Assembly (NCBI GenBank): GCA_905478335.1
Contig: CAJQIC010000022.1
Location: 1-64,000 of the forward strand
Origin: an uncultured Bacteroidia bacterium
GTDB lineage: Bacteria; Bacteroidota; Bacteroidia; NS11-12g; UBA9320
Length of the DNA: 64,000 nt
Reading direction: 5' to 3'
The translations under genes were made by a program, and so were the position numbers. This document shows positions 1 to 7,039 of this stretch, piece by piece. The stretch's first letter is position 1, and each line of letters begins with the position of its first letter. The notes below the pieces were generated by a model. The model saw nothing but the letters and a program-made list of their open reading frames with translations. It did no database searches and was not told the origin of the DNA.

Positions 1-60
1 CCTTGCGCTAAGCAGTCAGGAAAGCGTAGCGGCTTTGGCTGAGGGAAAGAAAAGCCTTTC

Positions 61-125
61 GTAGAGTTCAAAGAAAACTTCTCAAGTCTTGATTTTTTTG
101 TTTCGTTTTTTTATCAAGAAAAAAA
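61..125. repeat. Possible dispersed non-coding repeat with T-rich hairpin
   Basis: The arms TCTTGAT (87-93) and ATCAAGA (113-119) are perfect inverted repeats separated by a 19-nt T-rich loop. Elements of this general form, with a TTGAT...ATCAAG hairpin followed by an A-run, are remembered as recurrent intergenic sequences in Bacteroidota genomes. That recollection is the only basis for the word dispersed, because no second copy is present here. Confidence 0.3.
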
Positions 126-210
126 TGCAAGCCGGGTTATAGGGCCGGCAGGCCCTAATGGACAAAAACAGTTTGGGGCGGAAGCCCTAAGCGCAGAAAA
201 AAAAGTATAT

Positions 211-240
211 AAAAAGAAAGAGCAACTTCCCAGCTGCTCC
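211..240 (-). terminator. Possible intrinsic terminator
   Basis: Read on the minus strand, GGAGCA (240-235) pairs with TGCTCT (224-219), a six-pair stem including one G-T pair, and is followed by a T-rich tail. It lies about 230 nt downstream of the membrane protein gene that ends at 470, so it could end that operon. The stem is short. Confidence 0.35.
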
Positions 241-469
241 TTCAGACCCTAATTGAATGAATATGAATTATTGTGTGTAATTAGTTTCTTACAATCAGTA
301 CTACTACTGTTTATTATGATGAAATCATATTACGGTTTATGTATGTCAGAATTCGTACCCAATGGCGCACACCCGGCCAAAACAACACTAAGGTGCTAAA
401 TATAAGCACATTACACGCTCAACGAGCCGTATAGCATCACACCAAATGTGTCCTAATATGTAAACACTA

Positions 470-1303
470 TTAACCTTCTTTTGGCGCATTCACCGTTCGG
501 TAGAACAGAATGAGCTCGTCCAAATAGTCACCAGAAAGTGACAGGTTTTTTAGTTTGAATTCTTGTGGTGCTCCCTTATGCTTTTGATACACCAGCGTAT
601 CTCCTCTTACCACATCCACCTTTTCCAACTCGATCCAGCCGAAGTGGTCGCCCAAAATAGTGATGCCATGAAGCGTAATTTCTATGACCGTTTGGTTTCT
701 ATTCCAAATCGTTTTGATTGTATAAAACAACCCACCTAAGCCAATAAAAAACAGAACGCCTGCAATTGTTTTCAGCGTAACGTCTGGTTGGTACATAAAC
801 AATAACAATACACCAGTCAGAACGATAACCTCGAACAACAACATCCAAAGCAATCCAGCAAAGCGATAATGAATAATGACAGGTTTTTTTTCTGCGTATC
901 TTTTTTCCGCATCTTTCAGATAGCTTTCTTTAACCGCAGCCATCCGATCATCAAAATTCTGTCGGTAGGTTTCTTTTTTCACTTTACCCCAAATGGCCAG
1001 ATTTTCCTTCCACGGCTGCTTCAAAAAAGATGCTTTAGCCATTTCTAAGGCCGTTTTTGGATTGACCGTATTTGCCGCCATCCATGACTTCCAAACGCCT
1101 ATGCGACGCAACGACCAGATGGCACACAGCAAAACAACCAATAAGAATGAAGCGATGGCCCACATCACTGGGAGCGCTAACTCTAATGCGGCATAGGTTA
1201 AACCACCAAAGGCTATAATCATTACAACCAACGGCCAAACGCGCACTTGCCAAAGTCCTTTTCTAAACGCTTTGTTTGCAGATACTAATTTATCTTCACT
1301 CAT
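470..1303 (-). CDS. Hypothetical membrane protein, four TM segments
   Basis: A 277-residue protein of unknown function. It has two N-terminal hydrophobic segments (about residues 22-65), a charged Lys/Glu-rich middle region (about 85-140), two more hydrophobic segments (about 148-197), and a C-terminal soluble region of about 75 residues that looks like a small beta domain, resembling the cytosolic ends of YcxB-like or PH-like membrane proteins. Its start overlaps the stop of the upstream glutamate synthase-like gene by 8 nt, so the two are probably translationally coupled. No catalytic motif is visible and the family name is unknown to me. Confidence 0.7.
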   Translation of the reverse strand: MSEDKLVSANKAFRKGLWQVRVWPLVVMIIAFGGLTYAALELALPVMWAIASFLLVVLLCAIWSLRRIGVWKSWMAANTVNPKTALEMAKASFLKQPWKENLAIWGKVKKETYRQNFDDRMAAVKESYLKDAEKRYAEKKPVIIHYRFAGLLWMLLFEVIVLTGVLLLFMYQPDVTLKTIAGVLFFIGLGGLFYTIKTIWNRNQTVIEITLHGITILGDHFGWIELEKVDVVRGDTLVYQKHKGAPQEFKLKNLSLSGDYLDELILFYRTVNAPKEG

Positions 1304-2855
1304 GGTTACCTCCTAAATGTGGACAGTCATGAAGCATCTTAGTTCCTTCAAATGCAACATGTTCTTTTTGATATTTAAAGCAATCTGCAAGTGTTTTTGT
1401 GTAGTTGGAATCACCCATACTAATCTCAATATCTTCCATTGTAAACTGACAGGGGTGTTCGTGCCCAACAGCCATTGCTAACTCAAGAAGTTCCTTCCGA
1501 AATGCTTTTGCGTAATTACTAAAACGTTCACTTTTAAGTGGTACATGAATACCAGACTGCAACCATGTATTCTGTGTTGCAACACCTGCCGGACATCTGT
1601 TTGTATGACAAATCTGTGCTTGAATACAACCGATACTCATCATCGCCTCGCGTGCAACATAAATCAAATCAGCACCTAGAGCAAACGCCTTCGCTCCTTG
1701 TGCGGGTAACCCTAATTTGCCGCCTGCAATCCAAACGATGCGTTCAGCCAACCCTTTATCTTTAAATAGTTTATAGACCGAACTAAATGCATAAAACAAA
1801 GGCAATGAAACATGATCCGCAAAACTTGGTGGTGCAGCACCGGTGCCGCCTTCTCCTCCGTCAATAGCTATAAAATCTGGTCCTTTCCCTTTTTCCTCAA
1901 TCTTATCTGCCAGGTATGTCCATTGTTCTAATCTACCAACTGCTGCCTTTATACCCACAGGCAATCCTGTTCTGTCCGCAATTTGCTCAATCAAGTCAAG
2001 CATTTCATCTATGCCATCAAATGCTGTATGAAAGGAAGGTGATATCACGTCTTTTCCGAGTTCAATTCCTCTGATTCCAGCTATCTCTTTGGTAATTTTG
2101 GATGAAGGTAACACGCCACCTTTTCCTGGCTTCGCTCCTTGTGATAGTTTGATTTCTATGGCGCGAACAAAGGGGTTATTCTCTACGAGCTTCACCAACG
2201 TATCTAGTGAAAACGTTCCATCTGGGTTTCTTACGCCAAAGTAGCCTGTCCCAAATTGAAACACCACGTCGGCTCCGTTGCTGTGATACATCGACAAGCC
2301 TCCTTCACCCGTGTTGTGAAAACAACCTGATTCTTTGGCTCCAATGTTTAACGACTCAATGGCTTTTGCAGACAATGACCCAAAACTCATTGCCGATATA
2401 TTTAGTATAGATTTAGGTCGATACGACTTTTTGCGGTTATTAAACTCACCCATCACTTTGGCACAAGGAACCAAGTCTCTATGGGTAAAGTTCGGATGAC
2501 TTGGGCTCATTTTATAACCAAATAAACTTGGCTTAATAAAATGATAGCTTGCCTCGTGAATGTCTTGATCGGTGCCAAACCCCTGATAATTGTTTTCTTT
2601 TTTGGCACTGGCATATATCCAAGACCTTTCTGAACGGTTAAAGGGTAACTCTTCTCGATTATTTGCGACAATATACTGCCTCAGCTCTGGCCCAATTTTC
2701 TCAAGAATAAATCTCAAATGACCTACCAGTGGAAAATTGTGACTGATGGTATGCTTTCTATTAAAAAACATATCGCGGACAGCGACTATCCCCAATACAA
2801 TTAGGACATAAACCCACCAAGAAATATTTGAAAGAAATGTCACTATACTTTCCAT
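1296..2855 (-). CDS. FMN-binding glutamate synthase family protein
   Basis: A 519-residue stand-alone version of the FMN and iron-sulfur domain of glutamate synthase (GltB central domain, COG0069). Residues 12-30 form an N-terminal membrane anchor. The barrel carries glycine-rich FMN-binding motifs (NTGEGG near 181, IDGGEGGTGA near 331, IAGGK near 376). Cys410, Cys416 and Cys421 have the C-x5-C-x4-C spacing that binds the [3Fe-4S] cluster in GltS. There is no glutaminase domain, so if it makes glutamate it needs ammonia or a partner; members of this family are often annotated without a proven reaction. It lies 36 nt downstream of aroE and overlaps the next gene by 8 nt. Confidence 0.85.
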   Translation of the reverse strand: MESIVTFLSNISWWVYVLIVLGIVAVRDMFFNRKHTISHNFPLVGHLRFILEKIGPELRQYIVANNREELPFNRSERSWIYASAKKENNYQGFGTDQDIHEASYHFIKPSLFGYKMSPSHPNFTHRDLVPCAKVMGEFNNRKKSYRPKSILNISAMSFGSLSAKAIESLNIGAKESGCFHNTGEGGLSMYHSNGADVVFQFGTGYFGVRNPDGTFSLDTLVKLVENNPFVRAIEIKLSQGAKPGKGGVLPSSKITKEIAGIRGIELGKDVISPSFHTAFDGIDEMLDLIEQIADRTGLPVGIKAAVGRLEQWTYLADKIEEKGKGPDFIAIDGGEGGTGAAPPSFADHVSLPLFYAFSSVYKLFKDKGLAERIVWIAGGKLGLPAQGAKAFALGADLIYVAREAMMSIGCIQAQICHTNRCPAGVATQNTWLQSGIHVPLKSERFSNYAKAFRKELLELAMAVGHEHPCQFTMEDIEISMGDSNYTKTLADCFKYQKEHVAFEGTKMLHDCPHLGGNHE

Positions 2856-2886
2856 AAACAGGATAATCTAAGAAGTGCGCAAGTTA

Positions 2887-2894
2887 CAAATTTA
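2887..2894 (-). promoter_or_regulatory. -7 box upstream of the glutamate synthase-like gene
   Basis: TAAATTTG on the minus strand matches the Bacteroidota -7 consensus TAnnTTTG. It overlaps the aroE stop codon and sits about 30 nt before the ATG at 2855. No TTG is found at the usual upstream spacing, so this is a weak internal promoter at best. Confidence 0.35.
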
Positions 2895-3626
2895 ACTGGT
2901 GTGTGACCAAATATTCCACGATGCTTCGGCTTGCTGAATCAGCATTTCGAATCCATTTTTTATACGCGCACCTCGATTCAACCCCTCTAACAAAAACGCC
3001 GTAACTCGTGGTTCATAAATCAGGTCAATGAATAGATTGTTTTCTGAAATATGGCGATATGGCAACTTTGGCTTTAAATGAAGCTGATGACTCATACCTA
3101 AAGTTGTCGTATTAATAATAACGGAATACTTTTTCACCAGCTCTTGGTCAATGGTGTCGTATCCAATCATTCCGTTTCGAGGAGTTCTTGAAATTTGAAT
3201 AAATTGAATACCACGATTCGACAGTACATACTTAACGGCTGACGCCGCACCTCCAGAGCCCAAGACCATACAATGTTCTTTTGTTACGCCCAAGCTCTTC
3301 AGGGTTGCTTCAAAACCAATAATATCAGTATTGTACCCTATTCGACGACCATCAACGATCTTGACTGTGTTAACCGAATTCAAGGCCAACGATTCGTCAC
3401 TACAATCATCTAAAAAAGGAATAATGGACTCTTTAAATGGACTGGTAACATTAAAACCAACGAGTTGCTTCTCCTTAGAAAATACATCCTCTACTTCCGA
3501 AATTTCATTGAGTTGAAATCGTTTATACTGATAGTCAATCTTTTGCCGCTTAAATTTCTCGTTGAAATATGTCGGCGAAAAACTTTTGGCAACCGGGTTG
3601 CCTATTATGCCAAGAACTTTAGTCAT
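2892..3626 (-). CDS. aroE: Shikimate dehydrogenase
   Basis: Reduces 3-dehydroshikimate to shikimate with NADPH, a step of chorismate and aromatic amino acid synthesis. The 244-residue protein is slightly short for the family (about 270). Visible signatures are the SFSP substrate motif (Ser15, Ser17), the catalytic Lys65 in NVTSPFK, Asn86 and catalytic Asp101 in NTD, a GSGGAAS nucleotide-binding loop at about 123-129, and a C-terminal GFEMLIQQA motif with the substrate-binding Gln. It overlaps the end of the DUF368 gene by 8 nt, which indicates an operon. DAHP synthase, the first enzyme of the same pathway, is encoded at 38601. Confidence 0.95.
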   Translation of the reverse strand: MTKVLGIIGNPVAKSFSPTYFNEKFKRQKIDYQYKRFQLNEISEVEDVFSKEKQLVGFNVTSPFKESIIPFLDDCSDESLALNSVNTVKIVDGRRIGYNTDIIGFEATLKSLGVTKEHCMVLGSGGAASAVKYVLSNRGIQFIQISRTPRNGMIGYDTIDQELVKKYSVIINTTTLGMSHQLHLKPKLPYRHISENNLFIDLIYEPRVTAFLLEGLNRGARIKNGFEMLIQQAEASWNIWSHTS

Positions 3627-4530
3627 CTAATTGCTTTGGAGCGAATTTGCTCATCACCACAATTACTGCAACACCCACGAATAATAAACCAATAACCGAA
3701 ATGATTTGAGGTTCGTTTACAACATTGGGCATTACGTTTTCTTGAATAAACGGCACTTCCACATTGTGACTATTCATTCTAGTGCTCACAGTGAGTTTCC
3801 AGGGCCATAGTTTATTCAGTGACCCAATTAAGAAGCCTAACAATACGGCTACAGTAACATTGAAATACGTATCAAGCAACCATTTCAAAAACCTACTAAA
3901 ACTTAACAGTCCAATTATGGCGCCAGAACCAAGTATGGCAATAAATACCAAGTCCATTGACGAAACGGCATCTAGCATTGGATAATAAACCCCTAAAATT
4001 AAAAGTATAAATGACCCAGAGACACCCGGTAAAATCATGGCGCAAATGGCGATTGCTCCACTCACAAATACAAACCAACCCGCACTGGCCTCGCCTCCAG
4101 GTTGAATTATCGTTAAATAATAACTAACAACGGTTCCTACAAGCACGGCAAGGAATGCTTTCCAATCCCATGTGGTAATCATTTTTGAAACGAGGTAAAT
4201 GCTGCCAAGTACCAAGCCAAAGAAAAAGCCCCAAACCAAATTCGGATGATTCTCCAAAAGATACTTAAACACTTTTGCGAGACTCAGGAAGCTAAGGGCT
4301 ATGCCAAAGAACAAAGCAATAAGGAAATTCCCATTAATTGTTTTCCAAACGCTTTTTACACCTTCACTTCTTAACTGCTTTAGGGTATTTAGGTTAATCG
4401 CATTTATAGACGCAAGTAAGTCATCATAGATTCCTGTTATAAAGGCAATTGTTCCTCCTGAAACACCTGGGACAACATCTGCAGCGCCCATGGCCATACC
4501 TTTGAAAAAAACCATTACCCACTTTATCAT
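3619..4530 (-). CDS. DUF368 family protein, probable undecaprenyl phosphate flippase
   Basis: A 303-residue polytopic membrane protein of the DUF368 family. Two copies of the diagnostic PGVSGG/PGVSGS sequence are seen, one near residue 22 (VVPGVSGGT) and one near residue 168 (LPGVSGSF), as expected for an internally duplicated inverted-topology transporter; about eight to nine hydrophobic segments fill the chain. Members of DUF368 have been assigned as undecaprenyl phosphate translocases (PopT) that recycle the lipid carrier used for peptidoglycan and surface glycans. The gene is first in the operon with aroE and has its own promoter at 4558-4589. Confidence 0.85.
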   Translation of the reverse strand: MIKWVMVFFKGMAMGAADVVPGVSGGTIAFITGIYDDLLASINAINLNTLKQLRSEGVKSVWKTINGNFLIALFFGIALSFLSLAKVFKYLLENHPNLVWGFFFGLVLGSIYLVSKMITTWDWKAFLAVLVGTVVSYYLTIIQPGGEASAGWFVFVSGAIAICAMILPGVSGSFILLILGVYYPMLDAVSSMDLVFIAILGSGAIIGLLSFSRFLKWLLDTYFNVTVAVLLGFLIGSLNKLWPWKLTVSTRMNSHNVEVPFIQENVMPNVVNEPQIISVIGLLFVGVAVIVVMSKFAPKQLDD

Positions 4531-4557
4531 AAACCTCTTTTTAATTCGTTAATGGGA

Positions 4558-4589
4558 CAAAGCTAAACCATAGTTCTTATTTTTGACAA
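4558..4589 (-). promoter_or_regulatory. Promoter of the DUF368-aroE operon
   Basis: On the minus strand a TTG (4589-4587), a 21-nt spacer and TAGCTTTG (4565-4558) match the Bacteroidota sigma factor consensus TTG-N17-23-TAnnTTTG. The ATG of the DUF368 gene is 28 nt further on. The site overlaps the -7 box of the divergent small lipoprotein gene. Confidence 0.65.
4578..4585 (+). promoter_or_regulatory. -7 box of the small lipoprotein gene
   Basis: TATTTTTG matches TAnnTTTG and is followed by only five bases (ACAAC) before the ATG at 4591, so the transcript would be almost leaderless. No TTG at the usual -33 spacing is present. It lies inside the oppositely oriented promoter at 4558-4589. Confidence 0.45.
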
Positions 4590-4590
4590 C

Positions 4591-4722
4591 ATGAATAAAA
4601 AACGCATTTGGGCGATTTTCTTACTGGCACTTTTTTCTTTAACTGTGCTCAGCTCTTGTGGATCTCAGCGATCTGCCGGATACAAAGGAAAAAAGAACTG
4701 CAACTGTCCAGGTGGTTTCTAA
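4591..4722 (+). CDS. Very small lipoprotein (43 aa)
   Basis: A 43-residue protein starting MNKKRIW. A basic N-terminus, a hydrophobic core and the lipobox LSSC (Cys23) form a type II signal peptide, leaving a mature lipopeptide of only about 21 residues: CGSQRSAG, then GYKGKKNCNCPGGF to the end. The short mature part is Lys/Gly rich and carries two further Cys before a terminal CPGGF. A second gene at 48962-49099 has the same plan (LSSCGS-x-R ... CPNNF). It is followed after 27 nt by the DUF2007 gene. Function unknown. Confidence 0.75.
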   Translation: MNKKRIWAIFLLALFSLTVLSSCGSQRSAGYKGKKNCNCPGGF

Positions 4723-4749
4723 ACTTCGTATTTCCTCTTACATCCGTTC

Positions 4750-5154
4750 ATGCAACTTGTAACAGTTGGCACATACGACAACCTGATTGAAGCAGAGCTC
4801 GCTAAACTTCAACTAGAAAGTGCTTGCATTGACGCTGTATTGAAAGATGCTGAAATGGTTCATTTAATGCCAATTTACAATCTCACTATAGGCGGGATAA
4901 AACTCCTAGTGAGACAAGTTGATGAACAAAAAGCAACTACCATTCTCGAAAATCTTGAAACGACATCTGAAATCACATGCCCGTACTGTGATTCAACCCA
5001 AATTTACATCAACTACAAGTCAACCAAATCTAAGAAAGGAAGACTCGCTGTTTTTTTATCGTTTCTGACAAGCACATACCCTCCTTTACATTATGATGTA
5101 GTTCATAAGTGCAAGGATTGTGGTGAGCTCTTCAAACCTGACGAAGCGCGATAG
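4750..5154 (+). CDS. DUF2007 domain protein with C-terminal zinc ribbon
   Basis: A 134-residue soluble protein. Residues 1-75 match the DUF2007 type (putative signal-transducing small domain) with the recognisable pattern LVTVGTYDNLIEAELAKLQLES followed by a GGIKLLV strand. Residues about 83-130 form a zinc ribbon with CPYC near 83-86 and CKDCGELF near 122-129; between them lies a moderately hydrophobic stretch. The biochemical role of DUF2007 proteins is not established. It is probably cotranscribed with the small lipoprotein gene 27 nt upstream. Confidence 0.8.
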   Translation: MQLVTVGTYDNLIEAELAKLQLESACIDAVLKDAEMVHLMPIYNLTIGGIKLLVRQVDEQKATTILENLETTSEITCPYCDSTQIYINYKSTKSKKGRLAVFLSFLTSTYPPLHYDVVHKCKDCGELFKPDEAR

Positions 5155-5177
5155 ATAGCCCTCTGCGCGTATTTTAT

Positions 5178-5185
5178 TACATTTG
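5178..5185 (+). promoter_or_regulatory. -7 box upstream of membrane protein gene
   Basis: TACATTTG fits TAnnTTTG and lies 22 nt upstream of the ATG at 5208. No clear TTG element is present at the expected distance. Confidence 0.4.
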
Positions 5186-5207
5186 GCATACACAAAATAT
5201 TGGTGTT

Positions 5208-5639
5208 ATGACAACAAACGAGCAAAAACCCCCAATTTGGTTCTGGATTCTTTCCATTGTTTTATTGCTTTGGAATATCATGGGAATAATGAACTTCCTT
5301 GGCCAAGTAAATATGTCACAAGAAACCATGGATAATCTGAGTGACATACAAAAGACCTTAATTGAGAACAGGCCGTCTTGGGTCAACATTGCTTTCGGAC
5401 TTGCCGTTTTTGCTGGAACTGCTGGCAGTATTGCGCTGCTGCTTAAGAATAAACTTGCCGGCACCTTTTTTATAGCCTCATTTGTTGGGGTGGCCATACA
5501 ATTTGGTCAGAGTATTTTTTCTAGCCCTGCAGAAGTATTCACTCCAGACGTAATCGGAATGACAGCCATCATCATTTTAGTTGCCCTTTTTGCCATTTGG
5601 TATTCTAGTCAAGCATTTAAAAAGGGTTGGCTGAAATAA
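5208..5639 (+). CDS. Hypothetical four-TM membrane protein
   Basis: A 143-residue protein with four predicted membrane helices: about residues 11-31 (after a PPIWFWIL start), 60-79, 84-105 and 115-135. A polar loop of about 25 residues lies between helices one and two. The Lys-rich C-terminus (AFKKGWLK) suggests a cytoplasmic end. Small proteins of this architecture are common in Bacteroidota and are sometimes labelled sugar transporters without support. No conserved catalytic residues are visible. Confidence 0.7.
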   Translation: MTTNEQKPPIWFWILSIVLLLWNIMGIMNFLGQVNMSQETMDNLSDIQKTLIENRPSWVNIAFGLAVFAGTAGSIALLLKNKLAGTFFIASFVGVAIQFGQSIFSSPAEVFTPDVIGMTAIIILVALFAIWYSSQAFKKGWLK

Positions 5640-5668
5640 TTGCGGTATTCATTTAACTACAAACAGTA

Positions 5669-6376
5669 ATGACATTTGAAGAAGTAATGACCACGCTGGA
5701 ATCATGCGGCGATGCACAAACAAAAAAAACATTGGGTAATCACGGAGCCAAAGAACCTTACTTCGGTGTAAAAGTCGCTGAACTCAAGAAAATCCTTAAA
5801 AAAACCAAAAAGAACCACGAACTATCCCTGCAGCTATATGCCACCGGAAATTCTGATGCCATGTATCTAGCAGCCTTATCGGCAGACGAGGATAAAATGA
5901 CTCCTGATATTTTAGACGATTGGGCAGAACAAGCATATTGGTACTACCTAAATGAGTATGCAGTACCGTGGGTAGCTGGCGATACTGACTTTGGATTTGA
6001 TATTGGCTTAAAATGGATTGACTCTAACAAAGACCAAGTGAAGGCCTGTGGATGGGCCGCTTTGGCATCATATGCCGCCGTAAATAGCGATGACAAATTA
6101 AATATTGCCACCTATGCCACCTTGTTGGATCGGGTTGAACGAGAGGTGCATCACATGCCAGACCGACTACCTTTTGTGATGAACGGATTCGTTATTGCGA
6201 TTGGTTCATATATTCCAGCCTTAACAGAAAAGGCAAAAGAAACGGCAAAGAACATGGGCAAAGTTGAAGTAAAAATGGCTACTGCTGCATGCAAAGTGCC
6301 TTTGGCCATTGATTACATCAAAAAAGTAGAAAACAAAGGACGAATCGGGAAAAAAAGAAAAACAGCTCGCTGTTAG
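5669..6376 (+). CDS. DNA alkylation repair protein, AlkD-like HEAT fold
   Basis: A 235-residue all-helical protein of the AlkD-like alkylpurine DNA glycosylase superfamily. It begins TFEEVMTTLESCGDAQTKKTL, has FGVKVAELKKILKK near residue 32, and ends in a basic tail (RIGKKRKTARC). In proven AlkD the helix facing the lesion carries Trp and Asp spaced W-x3-D; here the equivalent region (about residues 88-103, YWYYLNEYAVPWV) lacks that pair. This is typical of a Bacteroidota subgroup whose glycosylase activity is unproven. It may bind DNA without excising bases. The gene starts 29 nt after the preceding membrane protein gene. Confidence 0.8.
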   Translation: MTFEEVMTTLESCGDAQTKKTLGNHGAKEPYFGVKVAELKKILKKTKKNHELSLQLYATGNSDAMYLAALSADEDKMTPDILDDWAEQAYWYYLNEYAVPWVAGDTDFGFDIGLKWIDSNKDQVKACGWAALASYAAVNSDDKLNIATYATLLDRVEREVHHMPDRLPFVMNGFVIAIGSYIPALTEKAKETAKNMGKVEVKMATAACKVPLAIDYIKKVENKGRIGKKRKTARC

Positions 6377-6408
6377 TTAAAATCATCTTCACTGATTTTT
6401 GGCATAAA

Positions 6409-6435
6409 TATCTTTGTTTTCAATGTGTATTTTTG
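6409..6435 (+). promoter_or_regulatory. Two -7 boxes upstream of the BLUF gene
   Basis: TATCTTTG (6409-6416) and TATTTTTG (6428-6435) both match TAnnTTTG and lie 53 and 34 nt before the ATG at 6470. Neither has a clear TTG at the usual distance. They indicate that the BLUF gene is transcribed separately from the AlkD-like gene. Confidence 0.4.
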
Positions 6436-6469
6436 AAGTTGATTACTTGAACTTAATTACAATCCCAAT

Positions 6470-6907
6470 ATGTTTGAACTTGTATGCTGTTCAAAAGCTT
6501 CTCCATCGTTAACAATGGATGACATTCGTGCAATTTTAGATACGGCTAACCAGTTTAATGACGCACATGACATCACAGGTTGCTTGCTTTATTACAACAA
6601 TGAATTTGTTCAATTGCTAGAAGGCGACAAAACAGAGGTGCTTGACCTTTACGAAAACATCAAACGTGATAAACGACATTCTTACGTGCTGCTGCTTGGA
6701 AAAGGAGAAAAGGAAAAGAGACTTTTCGACAATTGGAACATGGCTTTTCAGGATCTAAATAATGAGTCAAACGCTAAATCAGAAATGAAAGAATTTACCA
6801 GAAACTTTGAAGCACTTTCTGAATTATCCAAAACGCCGACACATGTTACGGAATTGTTTTTTGAGGTTTCAAAACTTATCCTCAGTTACGGGTTAGAGGC
6901 TGAGTAG
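6470..6907 (+). CDS. BLUF domain protein lacking the photoactive Tyr
   Basis: A 145-residue protein consisting of one BLUF (blue-light FAD sensor) domain of about 95 residues and a helical C-terminal extension. Conserved positions are Asn30 (in NQFNDAHDITG), Gln48 (in EFVQLLEG), Trp89 and Met91 (NWNM). The tyrosine needed for photoactivation in AppA (Tyr21) and PixD (Tyr8) aligns with Cys6 in the opening strand FELVCCSKAS. The start codon is secure because the first beta strand begins immediately. Short BLUF proteins usually act by protein-protein contacts; without the Tyr this one may bind flavin in a light-insensitive way or use another chemistry. No output domain is fused. Confidence 0.85.
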   Translation: MFELVCCSKASPSLTMDDIRAILDTANQFNDAHDITGCLLYYNNEFVQLLEGDKTEVLDLYENIKRDKRHSYVLLLGKGEKEKRLFDNWNMAFQDLNNESNAKSEMKEFTRNFEALSELSKTPTHVTELFFEVSKLILSYGLEAE

Positions 6908-6990
6908 TTGTTTATTTGCCAAAGTAACGGACACAATATCATGTCATTGAAGACCATAGGGGCTCCGTTATATTACCTATTTCTTTTTTA

Positions 6991-6998
6991 TACCTTTG
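6991..6998 (+). promoter_or_regulatory. -7 box upstream of the sulfatase gene
   Basis: TACCTTTG matches TAnnTTTG, 20 nt before the first possible ATG (7019) and 41 nt before the preferred one (7040). No TTG is seen at the standard spacing. Confidence 0.4.
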
Positions 6999-7039
6999 GT
7001 TGACTATGCCTTCAGGAAATGCTGAATAACACAAGCCCT

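Larger units (their letters stand above)
1..469. other. Non-coding region with hairpins
   Basis: No convincing gene is visible in this stretch on either strand; all frames are interrupted by stops. It contains a T-rich hairpin at 87-119, an AGGGCC/GGCCCT inverted repeat near 142-157, a probable minus-strand terminator at 211-240, a GTGCT/AGCAC inverted repeat near 393-409, and a GCTC-AAC-GAGC motif near 418-428. The mixture looks like intergenic repeat material rather than a decayed gene. Whether any of it recurs elsewhere in the genome cannot be seen from this window. Confidence 0.5.

Noticed and set aside
418-440. Possible integron attC-like site in the GCTC-AAC-GAGC region
   Set aside because: The paired R and L boxes and a GTTRRRY core are not present, and no integrase or cassette genes are visible.
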